Below, piece after piece: positions 26,901-34,461 of a DNA stretch of 64,000 nucleotides (the first letter of the stretch is position 1; each line of letters begins with the position of its first letter). This DNA is from Armatimonadota bacterium (GTDB lineage: Bacteria; Armatimonadota; UBA5829), in assembly GCA_039679645.1 (NCBI GenBank), contig JBDKUO010000061.1, forward strand, positions 1-64,000. Direction: 5' to 3'. The notes under the pieces are model-generated. The model was not told the DNA's origin, did no database searches, and saw nothing but the letters and a program-made list of their open reading frames with translations. The position numbers were made by a program, and so were the translations under genes.

Positions 26901-27504
26901 ACTGCCGTTTACCGGCAACTCCAAGTATCCGGTTGAGTACCTGGTGCTTGGTCCGTTCACCACTGATCCTGCTCCGACCAATGCTTACGACCTGCTTGGT
27001 GTGGACTTCATCGGTGAGACTACCATCGGCACATCAGTTATGCCCGCTGCGGGTCTTGTGACTGCAGGTAAGACTTGGTTTGCTTCTTCTGCGAGCAGCG
27101 CTGCTGGCATACTGGACTTCAACAAAGTATTTGGAGTCGTCACTAGCGTTTCAGCAGCATATGCACACTTGTATCTGTGGTCTGAGACAGAGGCGCCTAC
27201 TGTGGCGATAACGACTGGCTCTGATGACTGGCTGAAGGTATATGTCAATGGATCCCTGCAGTATACGAAGGATGAAACTGCTTATCCTACGGGCCGTGGC
27301 GTTACAATCGGTCAGGATGGACCTACAGCCATCACTCTTCATCAGGGACTGAACAGCATACTGTTCAAGGTTGTCAATGGTCAAACTGGCTTTGGTATTA
27401 ACAGCCAGTTCACTGATGTGGAAACTTATGGAGGCACTGGTTACGGCGGTTACAACCCGTACGCAGCCACTGGCCTGGGCTATTCGCTTAACCCTGGACT
27501 GTAA
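23968..27504 (+). CDS. Large secreted PQQ-propeller / discoidin protein
   Basis: 1178 residues from ATG 23968 (GGAGAG upstream), signal peptide MQKSRLIVLLVVVSILALSL. Residues about 30-510 are a PQQ-like beta-propeller (repeated YAINPSTGAASW, VFALDKTGARKW, FFAFEADTGVKKW, LYAFEPG). About 514-600 is a carboxypeptidase-regulatory-like Ig domain (ISGTVKDAEGNPIANAWVA). About 610-770 is an F5/8-type C (discoidin) domain (ALACDGDLTSRYAS ... TIDLGSEKTIAEAVIYW) that likely binds glycans. About 783-985 are two OB-like modules (SVKAADDGDGVAV; KTWGKVSDSATGSFKISDG), and the C-terminus (VEYLVLGPF ... LKVYVNGSL) is a beta domain. It has no obvious catalytic site and is likely a surface or periplasmic binding protein linked to the glycosidases. 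Confidence 0.8.
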   Translation: MQKSRLIVLLVVVSILALSLPSMAQLASGNWPRPGRDYHNSGLSPATVIAKPVLKSWAPKAVTGYNASPYYWLDFTFDGIQIDPQGNLYVQGDDEFSVIKISPTGTYPWASPYGASITSHNNYYMYYGLSLFDDGVNQYAIAGPQQWKSGSWDDRKVYAINPSTGAASWSSGLLNDSWYVSHTNTARTGMTTNVTTSIGPDGSIYTGNFRDSYFDPVGSVFALDKTGARKWAWNQYGQGDTYGSAAIKQLNGKNIIYTASGITHNDATGAYAGYPAVPNILALQDDGTSASLLWSANMGFTTSQPVLSSDGNTLYVAGRDTRPLSTGTGGITVGSYCDTFFAFEADTGVKKWSLSTGARHAFSPTLGPNNMIYVCGGYFRTANQNLAATPDVMPTANPGVLVAIKDNGSTGEVKWSLPLPDDETSDTTRVAVISTTPTTMYVATGNGRVYCVQDMGTYAKILWTWQAFSTRWCGVWGHGFTPANIVVADDGTIYTGWKNNLYAFEPGYNAGSPVGISGTVKDAEGNPIANAWVAAVASTSVYPLADNANRLWTKTNSDGTYQITPNAAGTYNVAAAAQGYESSANQTAAFTTTTTSVTAVDFTLSPAKYNWALGASASATSVNASYPAALACDGDLTSRYASTAASSALTIDLGSEKTIAEAVIYWWYNYGKAYTLEYSTDGTTWATPVAYQTTTGNGGFPLAFIPNDAITNGYCGGPVKSADVIKFSTPIAARYWKVNFTSVKNFYGDSYKGGATVYGSTATYASIWDVELRDSTKAGEPTPNTIASVKAADDGDGVAVSNLRVTAVAGGGVPTDTLFVETADRTAGIKVKFTGLPTTIQFGDKVAVVGRVATDPVTTERYIQATAVTRLDSTACPANPALAELSMNNKAVADSVSQGLFIKTWGKVSDSATGSFKISDGSAAPIKVLCDSTGAISLPVNDNYIRVRGVVGKDADGPVLYMRNERADWAYGSDNIQALPFTGNSKYPVEYLVLGPFTTDPAPTNAYDLLGVDFIGETTIGTSVMPAAGLVTAGKTWFASSASSAAGILDFNKVFGVVTSVSAAYAHLYLWSETEAPTVAITTGSDDWLKVYVNGSLQYTKDETAYPTGRGVTIGQDGPTAITLHQGLNSILFKVVNGQTGFGINSQFTDVETYGGTGYGGYNPYAATGLGYSLNPGL

Positions 27505-27540
27505 GTTAGACGCAAAACAACAAATGCGGGCAACCGCAAA

Positions 27541-27575
27541 ACTGGTGGGGACAAATTGTCCCCACCAGTTTTTTT
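27541..27575 (+). terminator. Intrinsic terminator of the PQQ/discoidin gene
   Basis: ACTGGTGGGGAC (27541-27552) pairs perfectly with GTCCCCACCAGT (27558-27569) around a 5-nt loop, and a T7 tract follows. Among the strongest terminators in the window. Confidence 0.93.
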
Positions 27576-27665
27576 GTGGCTGGAAGGACTTAGAAGTCTG
27601 TTTACCGAACGAAGTATACAGCGTTACTCTATGCGCGTATTTGTATAATAAGGAGTTAACCTCAA

Positions 27666-28709
27666 ATGTCCCAGACAATCCCGGAGCCAGAATACCAGAT
27701 CGTGGCTCCATATTCGCCCGAGCATCCGAGAAACGGAGAAGGGGATATCATTGCTCTCAAAGACGGCAGCCTCTTGCTTGCATATGGCAAGTGGAGTGGC
27801 GGTGGAGATGACTTCGACTTCGCGGAGGTCTGGAGTAAGACATCGACAGATGGCGGCAGGAAATGGGGCAACGACCGCGTAATTGTCCCGAATGAAGGTA
27901 AAGTAACGACATTTTCGACTGGTCTTCTACGGCTGGCAAATGGTGAGATACTAATGTCATCTCTGAGCAAAGACTCAATGGAGGACTGCTCGATTTTCCT
28001 GCGGAAGTCCAGTGATGAGTGTAAAACTTGGACTCCTCGCATCAAGTTTGAGACGCCTGAAGGCTACTCCAACTACACAGGCATGAACAACGGCCGCCTA
28101 ATCCAGCTAAAGAGTGGGCGAATACTTGGCGCAGGCTTTGATGGATGGGTGAATGGTCGTCCATTCATCGCGTTTTCGCTTATATCGGATGATAACGGCG
28201 ATACATGGCGCGCAAGCAAGAACTATGTCAATATTCTAGATCTTGAGTCCACAAACAAGGATGGTGCACAGGAACCGGGTGTTATAGAGCTTAAAGACGG
28301 CAGGATCATGATGTGGATACGTAACAGTCTCGGCTATGTAGCAAAGGCATATTCAACAGATCAGGGCGAGACATGGAGCAAACCGGAACTCATAAAGCAG
28401 CTAAAAGCGCCTCTTGCTCCTGCCAGTATCAAGAGACTACCCCAGACCGGCGATCTGCTCATCGTATGGAATAACAATCAAACCGCTCGCCGCCCATTAA
28501 ACTCAGCAATCTCAAAGGACGATGGCGAAACCTGGGAGAATATTAAAGTTGTCGATGACCATGAAGTAACATCATGGGGATTTGCGTATACCAGTATAAC
28601 CCCGCTCGATGATATGGTTATCCTCACTTACTGGAATGGCGATGCTTCAAGCTTGAAGATGGCTAGAATCGATTATAGATGGTTTTATCAGCCAGATGGC
28701 TGCATATGA
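27666..28709 (+). CDS. Asp-box beta-propeller protein, sialidase-like, copy 1
   Basis: 347 residues, no signal peptide. AAGGAG lies about 10 nt before the ATG. Five Asp-box type motifs are visible (STDGGRKW, SSDECKTW, SDDNGDTW, STDQGETW, SKDDGETW), which define a six-bladed sialidase-type propeller of the BNR_2 class. The family includes exo-alpha-sialidases and enzymes or binding proteins for other sugars, so the activity is not fixed. It is predicted to stay in the cytoplasm unless exported another way. The next gene is a close tandem copy 16 nt downstream. Confidence 0.78.
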   Translation: MSQTIPEPEYQIVAPYSPEHPRNGEGDIIALKDGSLLLAYGKWSGGGDDFDFAEVWSKTSTDGGRKWGNDRVIVPNEGKVTTFSTGLLRLANGEILMSSLSKDSMEDCSIFLRKSSDECKTWTPRIKFETPEGYSNYTGMNNGRLIQLKSGRILGAGFDGWVNGRPFIAFSLISDDNGDTWRASKNYVNILDLESTNKDGAQEPGVIELKDGRIMMWIRNSLGYVAKAYSTDQGETWSKPELIKQLKAPLAPASIKRLPQTGDLLIVWNNNQTARRPLNSAISKDDGETWENIKVVDDHEVTSWGFAYTSITPLDDMVILTYWNGDASSLKMARIDYRWFYQPDGCI

Positions 28710-28725
28710 TAGGAGCTAATTTCAA

Positions 28726-29763
28726 ATGTCCGAGATAATTCCTGATCCTGAATCGCAAATTGTAGCTCCATACTCACCGGAGCATACAAGAAACGGTGAA
28801 GCTGATATAATCCAGCTTGAGGACGGCAGCCTTTTACTTGCATATGGTAGGTGGAATGGCGGCCAGGACGACTTCGACTCAGCAGAAGTCTGGTGCAAAA
28901 CATCGACCGATGGTGGCAAGACATGGGGCAATGACCGCGTACTCGTGTCCAATGAGGGCAAAGTCACGACATTCTCAGTCTCCCTTCTAAGGCTTCAAAG
29001 CGGTGAGATATTGATGGCTTACCTGGTGAAGAACTCAACGGATGACTGCTCGATCTTCTTCCGCAAGTCCGCTGATGAGTGCAAAACCTGGAGTCAGCGC
29101 ATTAAGTATGAGATTCCACCGGAATATTCCGGCTATACTGGTATGAACAACAACCGGTTAATCCAGCTCAAGAGCGGTCGGATTGTTGGAGCTGCATTTG
29201 ACGGTGCGTATGTCAAGGGCGATCCGATGATTTCCTTCACGATATATTCGGACGATAATGGTGATACGTGGGCCAAGAGCAACGATATAGATATACGCGT
29301 GATCGATCCGGCAAACAGGCATGGCGCTCAGGAGCCATGTGTGATCGAGCTGAAGGACGGCCGTATGATGATGATCATACGCAACAATCTGGGCTGTCTC
29401 GGGCGGTCCTATTCTACTGACCGGGGTGAAACATGGAGCCGTTTCGAGCAGGTCAAGGAGCTTGAAGCTTCGCTTTCTCCAGCATCTATCGTAAGGCTTC
29501 CTCAGACAGGCGATCTGCTGCTTATCTGGAACAACAGTAAGACTATGGATCGGCGACCGCTGACATCGGCTATTTCCAAAGATGATGGCGCCACATGGGA
29601 GAATTTTAGGGTAGTCGATGACGGTGAAGTCACTTTTTGGGGCTTTGCATATATAAGCATTACACCGGTTAATGATAAGATTCTGCTCACGTATTGGAAC
29701 GGTGACGCCGCTAACCTAAAACTGACCTCAATTGACTACAGATGGTTTTACCAGAAAGGCTAA
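28726..29763 (+). CDS. Asp-box beta-propeller protein, sialidase-like, copy 2
   Basis: 345 residues and a tandem duplicate of the previous gene: both begin with MS-x-x-IP and share blocks such as PYSPEH-x-RNGE, GDLL-x-x-WNN, SAISKDDG and TYWNGDA. Even the ribosome-site context (GGAG, ten bases, ATGTCC) is repeated, which argues for a relatively young duplication. Asp-box motifs are STDGGKTW, SADECKTW, SDDNGDTW, STDRGETW and SKDDGATW. No signal peptide. Possibly the two copies act on different glycans, or form a two-gene operon in which one copy is redundant. Confidence 0.78.
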   Translation: MSEIIPDPESQIVAPYSPEHTRNGEADIIQLEDGSLLLAYGRWNGGQDDFDSAEVWCKTSTDGGKTWGNDRVLVSNEGKVTTFSVSLLRLQSGEILMAYLVKNSTDDCSIFFRKSADECKTWSQRIKYEIPPEYSGYTGMNNNRLIQLKSGRIVGAAFDGAYVKGDPMISFTIYSDDNGDTWAKSNDIDIRVIDPANRHGAQEPCVIELKDGRMMMIIRNNLGCLGRSYSTDRGETWSRFEQVKELEASLSPASIVRLPQTGDLLLIWNNSKTMDRRPLTSAISKDDGATWENFRVVDDGEVTFWGFAYISITPVNDKILLTYWNGDAANLKLTSIDYRWFYQKG

Positions 29764-29765
29764 AT

Positions 29766-29805
29766 GTAAAAAAGGTCGTCTCAAGACATTGTTTTGAGAC
29801 GACCT
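29766..29805. terminator. Bidirectional terminator between convergent genes
   Basis: AGGTCGTCTCAA (29773-29784) pairs with TTGAGACGACCT (29794-29805), 9-nt loop. Read leftward, a T6 run follows the stem, which serves the zinc-ribbon gene; rightward it ends the propeller operon. Confidence 0.85.
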
Positions 29806-29835
29806 CTTCGCTTCATACATCAAGTATGAGAGCAA

Positions 29836-30018
29836 CTACCAGCGGCCACCGCCGCCACCGTAGCCACCATCATTCTTCTGGGACTTGCGGATTTCCCTGC
29901 AGGACTTGCAGCGAATCGGTTCGCTGAAACCTCGGGACTGGAAGAACTCCTGTTCACCTGCGGTGAAGATGAAGTTCTGACCGCAATCCTTGCACTTGAT
30001 TTCTTTGTCTTGGGACAC
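29836..30018 (-). CDS. Small zinc-ribbon domain protein
   Basis: 60 residues from GTG 30018, chosen because GGGGG sits 7 nt upstream and the protein then begins MSQDKEIKCKDCGQ as in the family; a longer in-frame reading to 30087 would add 23 unlikely residues. C9-x2-C12 and C37-x2-C40 form a zinc ribbon (KCKDCGQNFIFT ... RCKSCREIRK). The C-terminus is glycine-rich (GGYGGGGGRW). Related probable zinc-binding proteins of this type are widespread, but their function is unknown; a nucleic-acid link is plausible from the glycine-rich tail. Confidence 0.8.
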   Translation of the reverse strand: MSQDKEIKCKDCGQNFIFTAGEQEFFQSRGFSEPIRCKSCREIRKSQKNDGGYGGGGGRW

Positions 30019-30265
30019 TTGTTTACCCCCTGGGTATGTTTTGATGACTTCTGTGGAACGAAAGGACTTTTCGAAATGGGAACCCAAGGACTAAACTTCC
30101 CTATTGCCATATCTATGAGCCCAGCTCCCAGGCCCGGTATAAGCCCCGGGTACAGAAGCGTTATCTTATTATAACACGCTATTGCGGTTTTTGGGGATAT
30201 TTTTTTAGTCGGTGTTGATCAGGTAGAGCGCGCAATCTCAAGGCTGATATGTTATGATGTAACTG

Positions 30266-31312
30266 ATGAAGGCACAAATAGACGATATCGACGCACGCAT
30301 ACTGGACTTGATTCAGAGCGAGTTCCCGCTTGATCCGATGCCGTTCGATGTAATCGGCAGGAGGCTCTCGATCGATTCTGATGATGTGCTCGCGCGGATA
30401 GCCCGACTGAAGTCTGATGGCATTATCAGGCAGATAAGCGCGATATTTGACTCTGCCTCGCTGGGTTATCATAGTGCACTTGTCGCATTCAGGGTGTTGT
30501 CTGAATTACTTGACCGTGTGGCATCAGAAGTATCCGAGCACGATGGTGTCAGCCACTGCTATTCTCGCGACGCTGATTACAACCTCTGGTTTACACTTAC
30601 ACTCGCTCCCGAATACAATCTCCAGTCTGAAGTTGCTAGGCTTGCCGTGATTGACGGTGTGCTGAGCCATATGCTGCTTCCCACTGTGAGAGTCTTCAAG
30701 ATAGGTGTCTTTTTGAAAATAAGTGGAGAGGGAAGAGTTGAAGGTGGAGAGCAGACAATGGATGCAGAAAAGCTGACAGCAGCCAGACAAGTTACTCCCT
30801 CTCCTGGGGGAGAGGGCCGGGGTGAGGGCGCTCTCCCACTAAACATAGAAAACGCAGAGGTCAAAGCAGCCGTCCGGGCGCTCCAGGCTGACCTGCCGCT
30901 TGTTGCGAGACCTTTTTCTGATCTTGCAAACGAATACGGCCTCTCGGAAGACAAGCTTCTAAATATGGCACTGGTGTTTCTTCAAAATGGAGTTATGCGT
31001 AGATATTCGGCAGTGCTTCGCCATGGAAGAGCCGGCTACACATTCAATGCAATGATATGCTGGCGTGTTTCGACCGATATGATAAGTGAGGTCGGTGAAA
31101 AAATCTCTCAACATTCGAGTGTTAGCCACTGCTATCAGCGCCCTACATATCCTGATTGGCCGTATTCCCTCTATACCATGGTCCACGCTCGATCTCAAGA
31201 AGAACTCGACGAAATTATCTCAGACCTTATGCTTAACTCTCTGAACTTTGAGCATTTGGTTCTCAAAACCCTCACTGAGTATAAAAAACAGCGCATTCTC
31301 TATTTTCAGTAA
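30266..31312 (+). CDS. ahbAB: Siroheme decarboxylase AhbA-AhbB fusion (Lrp/AsnC-like)
   Basis: 348 residues. Residues about 1-150 match AhbA-type Lrp/AsnC-like siroheme decarboxylase (DARILDLIQSEFPLDPMPF ... EHDGVSHCYSRDADYNLWF), and about 195-348 match the AhbB half (VARPFSDLANEYGLSEDKLL ... HSSVSHCYQRP-x-YPDWPYSLYTMVH). The two usually separate subunits form a heterodimer that removes the two acetate-derived carboxyls of siroheme in heme d1 or alternative heme synthesis. Here they are one chain. The linker (about 150-195) is encoded by two interspersed repeat elements at 30721-30756 and 30795-30837 that stay in frame. No other heme gene is in view, so the pathway cannot be confirmed here. 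No clear ribosome site. Confidence 0.82.
   Translation: MKAQIDDIDARILDLIQSEFPLDPMPFDVIGRRLSIDSDDVLARIARLKSDGIIRQISAIFDSASLGYHSALVAFRVLSELLDRVASEVSEHDGVSHCYSRDADYNLWFTLTLAPEYNLQSEVARLAVIDGVLSHMLLPTVRVFKIGVFLKISGEGRVEGGEQTMDAEKLTAARQVTPSPGGEGRGEGALPLNIENAEVKAAVRALQADLPLVARPFSDLANEYGLSEDKLLNMALVFLQNGVMRRYSAVLRHGRAGYTFNAMICWRVSTDMISEVGEKISQHSSVSHCYQRPTYPDWPYSLYTMVHARSQEELDEIISDLMLNSLNFEHLVLKTLTEYKKQRILYFQ
30721..30756 (+). repeat. GTGGAAAG-type interspersed repeat, copy B, in frame in ahbAB
   Basis: AGTGGAGAGGGAAGAGTTGA then AGGTGGAGAGCAG. It encodes the Ser-Gly-Glu-Gly-Arg-Val-Glu-Gly-Gly-Glu stretch of the linker between the two enzyme halves. Related to copies at 15947, 46350 and 48218. Confidence 0.6.
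30795..30837 (+). repeat. REP-like palindrome (CCCTCTCC/GGAGAGGG) in frame in ahbAB
   Basis: CCCTCTCC (30797-30804) and GGAGAGGG (30809-30816) form an 8-bp stem with a TGGG loop, followed by CCGGGGTGAGGG. From memory, this word is a widespread interspersed repeat in several phyla. It is translated as PSPGGEGRGEGALP in the linker. Confidence 0.72.
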
Positions 31313-31335
31313 GGCCATGATTTGCAATGGACAGA

Positions 31336-31938
31336 TTACTCATGCGGGTTACAAATCGCCAGCTCACCCATCCACGCCGCAGCGCAGATCGGCTTCTCCA
31401 AATCCTTGAAGACTCCGCCATCTATGACATATTTCGCGGCGTCACATGCGTTATCGGCGACGAACGGATAGCTCCTGCTCTCAACTCTGTCCATCTCATA
31501 TGTGCAGATGACATGGCATGAGTTGTCCTCCAGATCAAAACTGGACACTTCTACTCCATCGGCCCGCACGGTTCCTATGTATCCGACTGCGTCAGTCACT
31601 ACACCCGCGATGCGAGGGGTATTATACTCGTCTTTTTCAAACCCCATCTCAGTGAGCACGGTCTGCAGTGCCACATCGGGCACAATTCCTGCTTCGATCT
31701 TTTCGAAAATCGGGTCCGTGTGAGAACCGTTCGATACAACCACACCGTTTTTCGACACTCGAATGCAGTTGTATGCGATATATGGGTTCTTTTTCATATC
31801 CTCAGGGTCCAGAGGCTGGATCGCAGTTCCGATGCCTGTGATCCTCGCCACTCTGTTCGGAAATGACCTGGAAGATACCCTGTATGCCACAAACGGCGTA
31901 TCTGTTTTGCCGACCGCCACTATTCGTCCAACGTACAC
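31336..31938 (-). CDS. purO: IMP cyclohydrolase, archaeal PurO type
   Basis: 200 residues from GTG 31938; GGAGG lies 6 nt before it, whereas the ATG two codons upstream directly abuts the ribosome site, and the family begins MYVGR. The sequence matches PurO: YVGRIVAVGKT, FVAYRVSSRSFPNR, NPYIAYNCIRV, VVVSNGSHTDPI, EKDEYNTPRIAGVV, ADGVEVSSF. PurO closes FAICAR to IMP, the last step of de novo purine synthesis, in place of the C-terminal or cyclohydrolase part of PurH. It is typical of archaea and patchy in bacteria. It sits 1.2 kb from purA, which uses IMP, although on the other strand. PurH is not in this window. Confidence 0.85.
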   Translation of the reverse strand: MYVGRIVAVGKTDTPFVAYRVSSRSFPNRVARITGIGTAIQPLDPEDMKKNPYIAYNCIRVSKNGVVVSNGSHTDPIFEKIEAGIVPDVALQTVLTEMGFEKDEYNTPRIAGVVTDAVGYIGTVRADGVEVSSFDLEDNSCHVICTYEMDRVESRSYPFVADNACDAAKYVIDGGVFKDLEKPICAAAWMGELAICNPHE

Positions 31939-32022
31939 TTTCATCCTCCTCGAGCTTATAGCAACAGTGCAAAGTGTAGCATCGGGGCCGATACTGTGTC
32001 AAATGGTGGCATCTTGGAGGAA

Positions 32023-32919
32023 TCAGATCAGCTTTTTCGGCTTCCGGCCGGCACAAATATCAAGAAATGCCCGCGCGGATGCGCTCAGATAGCGGTCGAC
32101 GCGATATATGGCCGATGTTTTACGTATCAGTTTTGGCAGGCAGCTTGTCTCAACAGCTATCAGCGCACCTGATGCAATCTCTTCCTCGACTGCACTCGTT
32201 GGCAGGAATGATACGCCAAGTCCGGACTCTACGAAACTCTTTATTGCTTCCAGGCTGTCCGATTCCATCTTTATCTTTGGAGTTATGCCGCCATCGGCAA
32301 AGACTCTGTCCAGGTAGTCTCTAAAGCCGCTGTTCTTTTGAAATAGTATAAGTGGAGCCTCGCATAGATCATGCGCCGTAATGGAGTCTCTTTTCTCTGT
32401 CCAGTTAGGGGATACTACAAGCTGAATACTCTCGTCATAAAGGCCTGTAATCCGCAAATCTGCATGCTCGACGGATGATGTTACAAATCCAAGATCAATC
32501 TCCCTGTTGAGAGCCATAGCCGCGACTTCCTTACTGCGACCAGTGCGCACAATCATCTCCACATTGGGGTAGTTCTTTCTGAATATGCCCAGCCACCTCG
32601 GCAGGCGAAAGATGCTTGTAGTAACTCCCGCGCCGATTATCAGCGTTCCTGCTTTGCATGAGCCTAGATCGGCTATGACTTGCTTGCACTCATCAAGGAT
32701 CGACAGAGACTTTCTTGCATAATCCGCCAGAGCATGTCCTGCTTCTGTGAGCTGGACACCACGGCCTGTGCGGTCTAACAGAGATGCTCCAAGCTCCTTT
32801 TCGAGCGACTGTATGTGCTGCGTGACGGCGGGCTGGGTGAGAAAAAGCCCCTCAGCGGCGCGAGTGATGCTGCCTTCTTGAGCCACTTTCAGAAAACTGC
32901 GTAGTTGAAAAAGTTCCAT
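32023..32919 (-). CDS. LysR-family transcriptional regulator
   Basis: 298 residues from ATG 32919 (MELFQLRSFLKVAQEGSITRAA). A winged helix-turn-helix covers about residues 1-60 (RAAEGLFLTQPAVTQHIQSLEKELG), and a periplasmic-binding-type effector domain covers about 90-290. The N-terminal extension in the longer in-frame reading is unlikely. The target and effector cannot be read from the sequence; LysR proteins often control divergently placed or neighbouring genes, here purO downstream on the same strand or purA on the other side of a repeat-bearing gap. Confidence 0.88.
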   Translation of the reverse strand: MELFQLRSFLKVAQEGSITRAAEGLFLTQPAVTQHIQSLEKELGASLLDRTGRGVQLTEAGHALADYARKSLSILDECKQVIADLGSCKAGTLIIGAGVTTSIFRLPRWLGIFRKNYPNVEMIVRTGRSKEVAAMALNREIDLGFVTSSVEHADLRITGLYDESIQLVVSPNWTEKRDSITAHDLCEAPLILFQKNSGFRDYLDRVFADGGITPKIKMESDSLEAIKSFVESGLGVSFLPTSAVEEEIASGALIAVETSCLPKLIRKTSAIYRVDRYLSASARAFLDICAGRKPKKLI

Positions 32920-33048
32920 TGTATTAGCCTGCCTTATGAGAATCATAACAACAATCAATTTGAATTATACCATAATCGGAGGTAGAATACCTTCGTTTGA
33001 ACCAACCGGGTGTACAAAATCAATTGGGTGCACAAATTAATAGCTGTA

Positions 33049-33112
33049 GGGGCGAAGCAATTGCCCATCAAATTTGGTTGAGTCATCATATTATGCCGCA
33101 AATGCTTCGCCC
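33049..33112. repeat. MITE-like element with 14-bp terminal inverted repeats
   Basis: GGGCGAAGCAATTG (33050-33063) and CAAATGCTTCGCCC (33099-33112) are inverted with one mismatch, spanning about 64 bp. No coding potential. Lies between the LysR gene and purA. The arm resembles a repeat word I recall in other genomes. Confidence 0.65.
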
Positions 33113-33183
33113 AAACTAGACGTAGTACTGCTAATTACTCGCCCGAATACGAATGGTACACACCCGAACTAAGGAGCAGCAAT

Positions 33184-34461
33184 ATGCCGGTCACAGTAGT
33201 AGCTGGAGTTCAATGGGGAGACGAGGGCAAGGGTCGAATAGTCGACTTGATGGCTTCGCAGGCGGATATCGTAATTCGCTGTCAGGGCGGTCCGAATGCC
33301 GGGCATACCATCGTCAACGAGTTCGGCAAGTTCGCACTGCATGGAGTCCCCTCGGGAATATTTAACCCAAAGGCTATTTGTATAGTAGGCGCAGGCACTG
33401 TAATAAATCCATCGGGTATGGTCGAGGAGCTTAAAACAGTCGCCAAGGCTGGCGCTGATATTAATCGGGTCCTTATATCCGATCGTGCGCATCTGATAAT
33501 GCCGTATCACAAGCTGATGGACGGCCTTGACGAGCAGCACCGCAAGGGTGGTTCGAAGATAGGCACGACAGGGCAGGGGATCGCGCAGGCATATTCCGAT
33601 AAGGCCTCTCGCCGTGGGCTGCGCGCCGGTGACCTGCTGGATATGAATGTCTTTAGAGCAAAGCTGGCGGACACGCTCGCATGGCAAAACAGACTTCTGG
33701 CAACGTATGATCATCCGTCGATTACTATAGAAGAAGTGCTGGCGCAGGTAGAGGAAGCTGCGGACTTTTTAAGGCCGATGATAGGCGATACCATAAACCC
33801 GATCTGTGACGCTCTGGATGCGGGCAAGCAGGTTTTGCTCGAGGGTCAGCTTGGGGTTATGCGCGATCTCGACTGGGGCGCATATCCCTTCGTGACGTCT
33901 TCCTGCCCTACACCGGCAGGTATGGTCGCGGGGGCTGGTGTTCCGTCCAGAAGTGTCGAAAGGGTGATTGGCGTGGTGAAAGCCTACACGACTGCGGTCG
34001 GCGCGGGACCCTTCCCGACAGAGCTTTTCGACTCAAAGGGCGATGATCTTCGCGAGAAAGGCGGTGAGTTCGGCGCGACGACAGGCAGACCCAGACGGTG
34101 CGGCTGGTTCGATGCGGTCGCGGTAAAGTGGGCATGCAGGGTAGCCGGATTTACCGAGTTAGCGCTTACTAAGATCGACGTGCTCGACGGTGAGCCTACA
34201 CTGCCTATATGCGTAGACTACAAGGACGGCGACAAGACTCTCGACTCATTCCCGACAACCGATGCCATGGCTCGTGTGAAGCCCGTATATAAAGAGATGC
34301 CGGGCTGGTCTGAAAAGACCACATCCGCCCGAAAGATGTCCGAACTGCCGAAAGCAGCACAGGAATACGTTGAGGAACTGGAAAGGCTGGCCGGTGTGCC
34401 TATATCAATGGTGTCCGTCGGTCCCGAGAGGGATTCAATCATAGAACGCGGGAGGCAGTAG
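33184..34461 (+). CDS. purA: Adenylosuccinate synthetase
   Basis: 425 residues with AAGGAG 7 nt before the ATG. GVQWGDEGKGRIVD at the N-terminus is the GTP-binding/IMP loop; the signature QGGPNAGHTIV follows, and GTTGQGIAQAYSDKASR and TTGRPRRCGWFDAVA complete the family blocks. It makes adenylosuccinate from IMP, aspartate and GTP, the first step to AMP. Full length. Its stop overlaps the GTG of the HAD gene by one base, so the two are translationally coupled. Confidence 0.96.
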   Translation: MPVTVVAGVQWGDEGKGRIVDLMASQADIVIRCQGGPNAGHTIVNEFGKFALHGVPSGIFNPKAICIVGAGTVINPSGMVEELKTVAKAGADINRVLISDRAHLIMPYHKLMDGLDEQHRKGGSKIGTTGQGIAQAYSDKASRRGLRAGDLLDMNVFRAKLADTLAWQNRLLATYDHPSITIEEVLAQVEEAADFLRPMIGDTINPICDALDAGKQVLLEGQLGVMRDLDWGAYPFVTSSCPTPAGMVAGAGVPSRSVERVIGVVKAYTTAVGAGPFPTELFDSKGDDLREKGGEFGATTGRPRRCGWFDAVAVKWACRVAGFTELALTKIDVLDGEPTLPICVDYKDGDKTLDSFPTTDAMARVKPVYKEMPGWSEKTTSARKMSELPKAAQEYVEELERLAGVPISMVSVGPERDSIIERGRQ

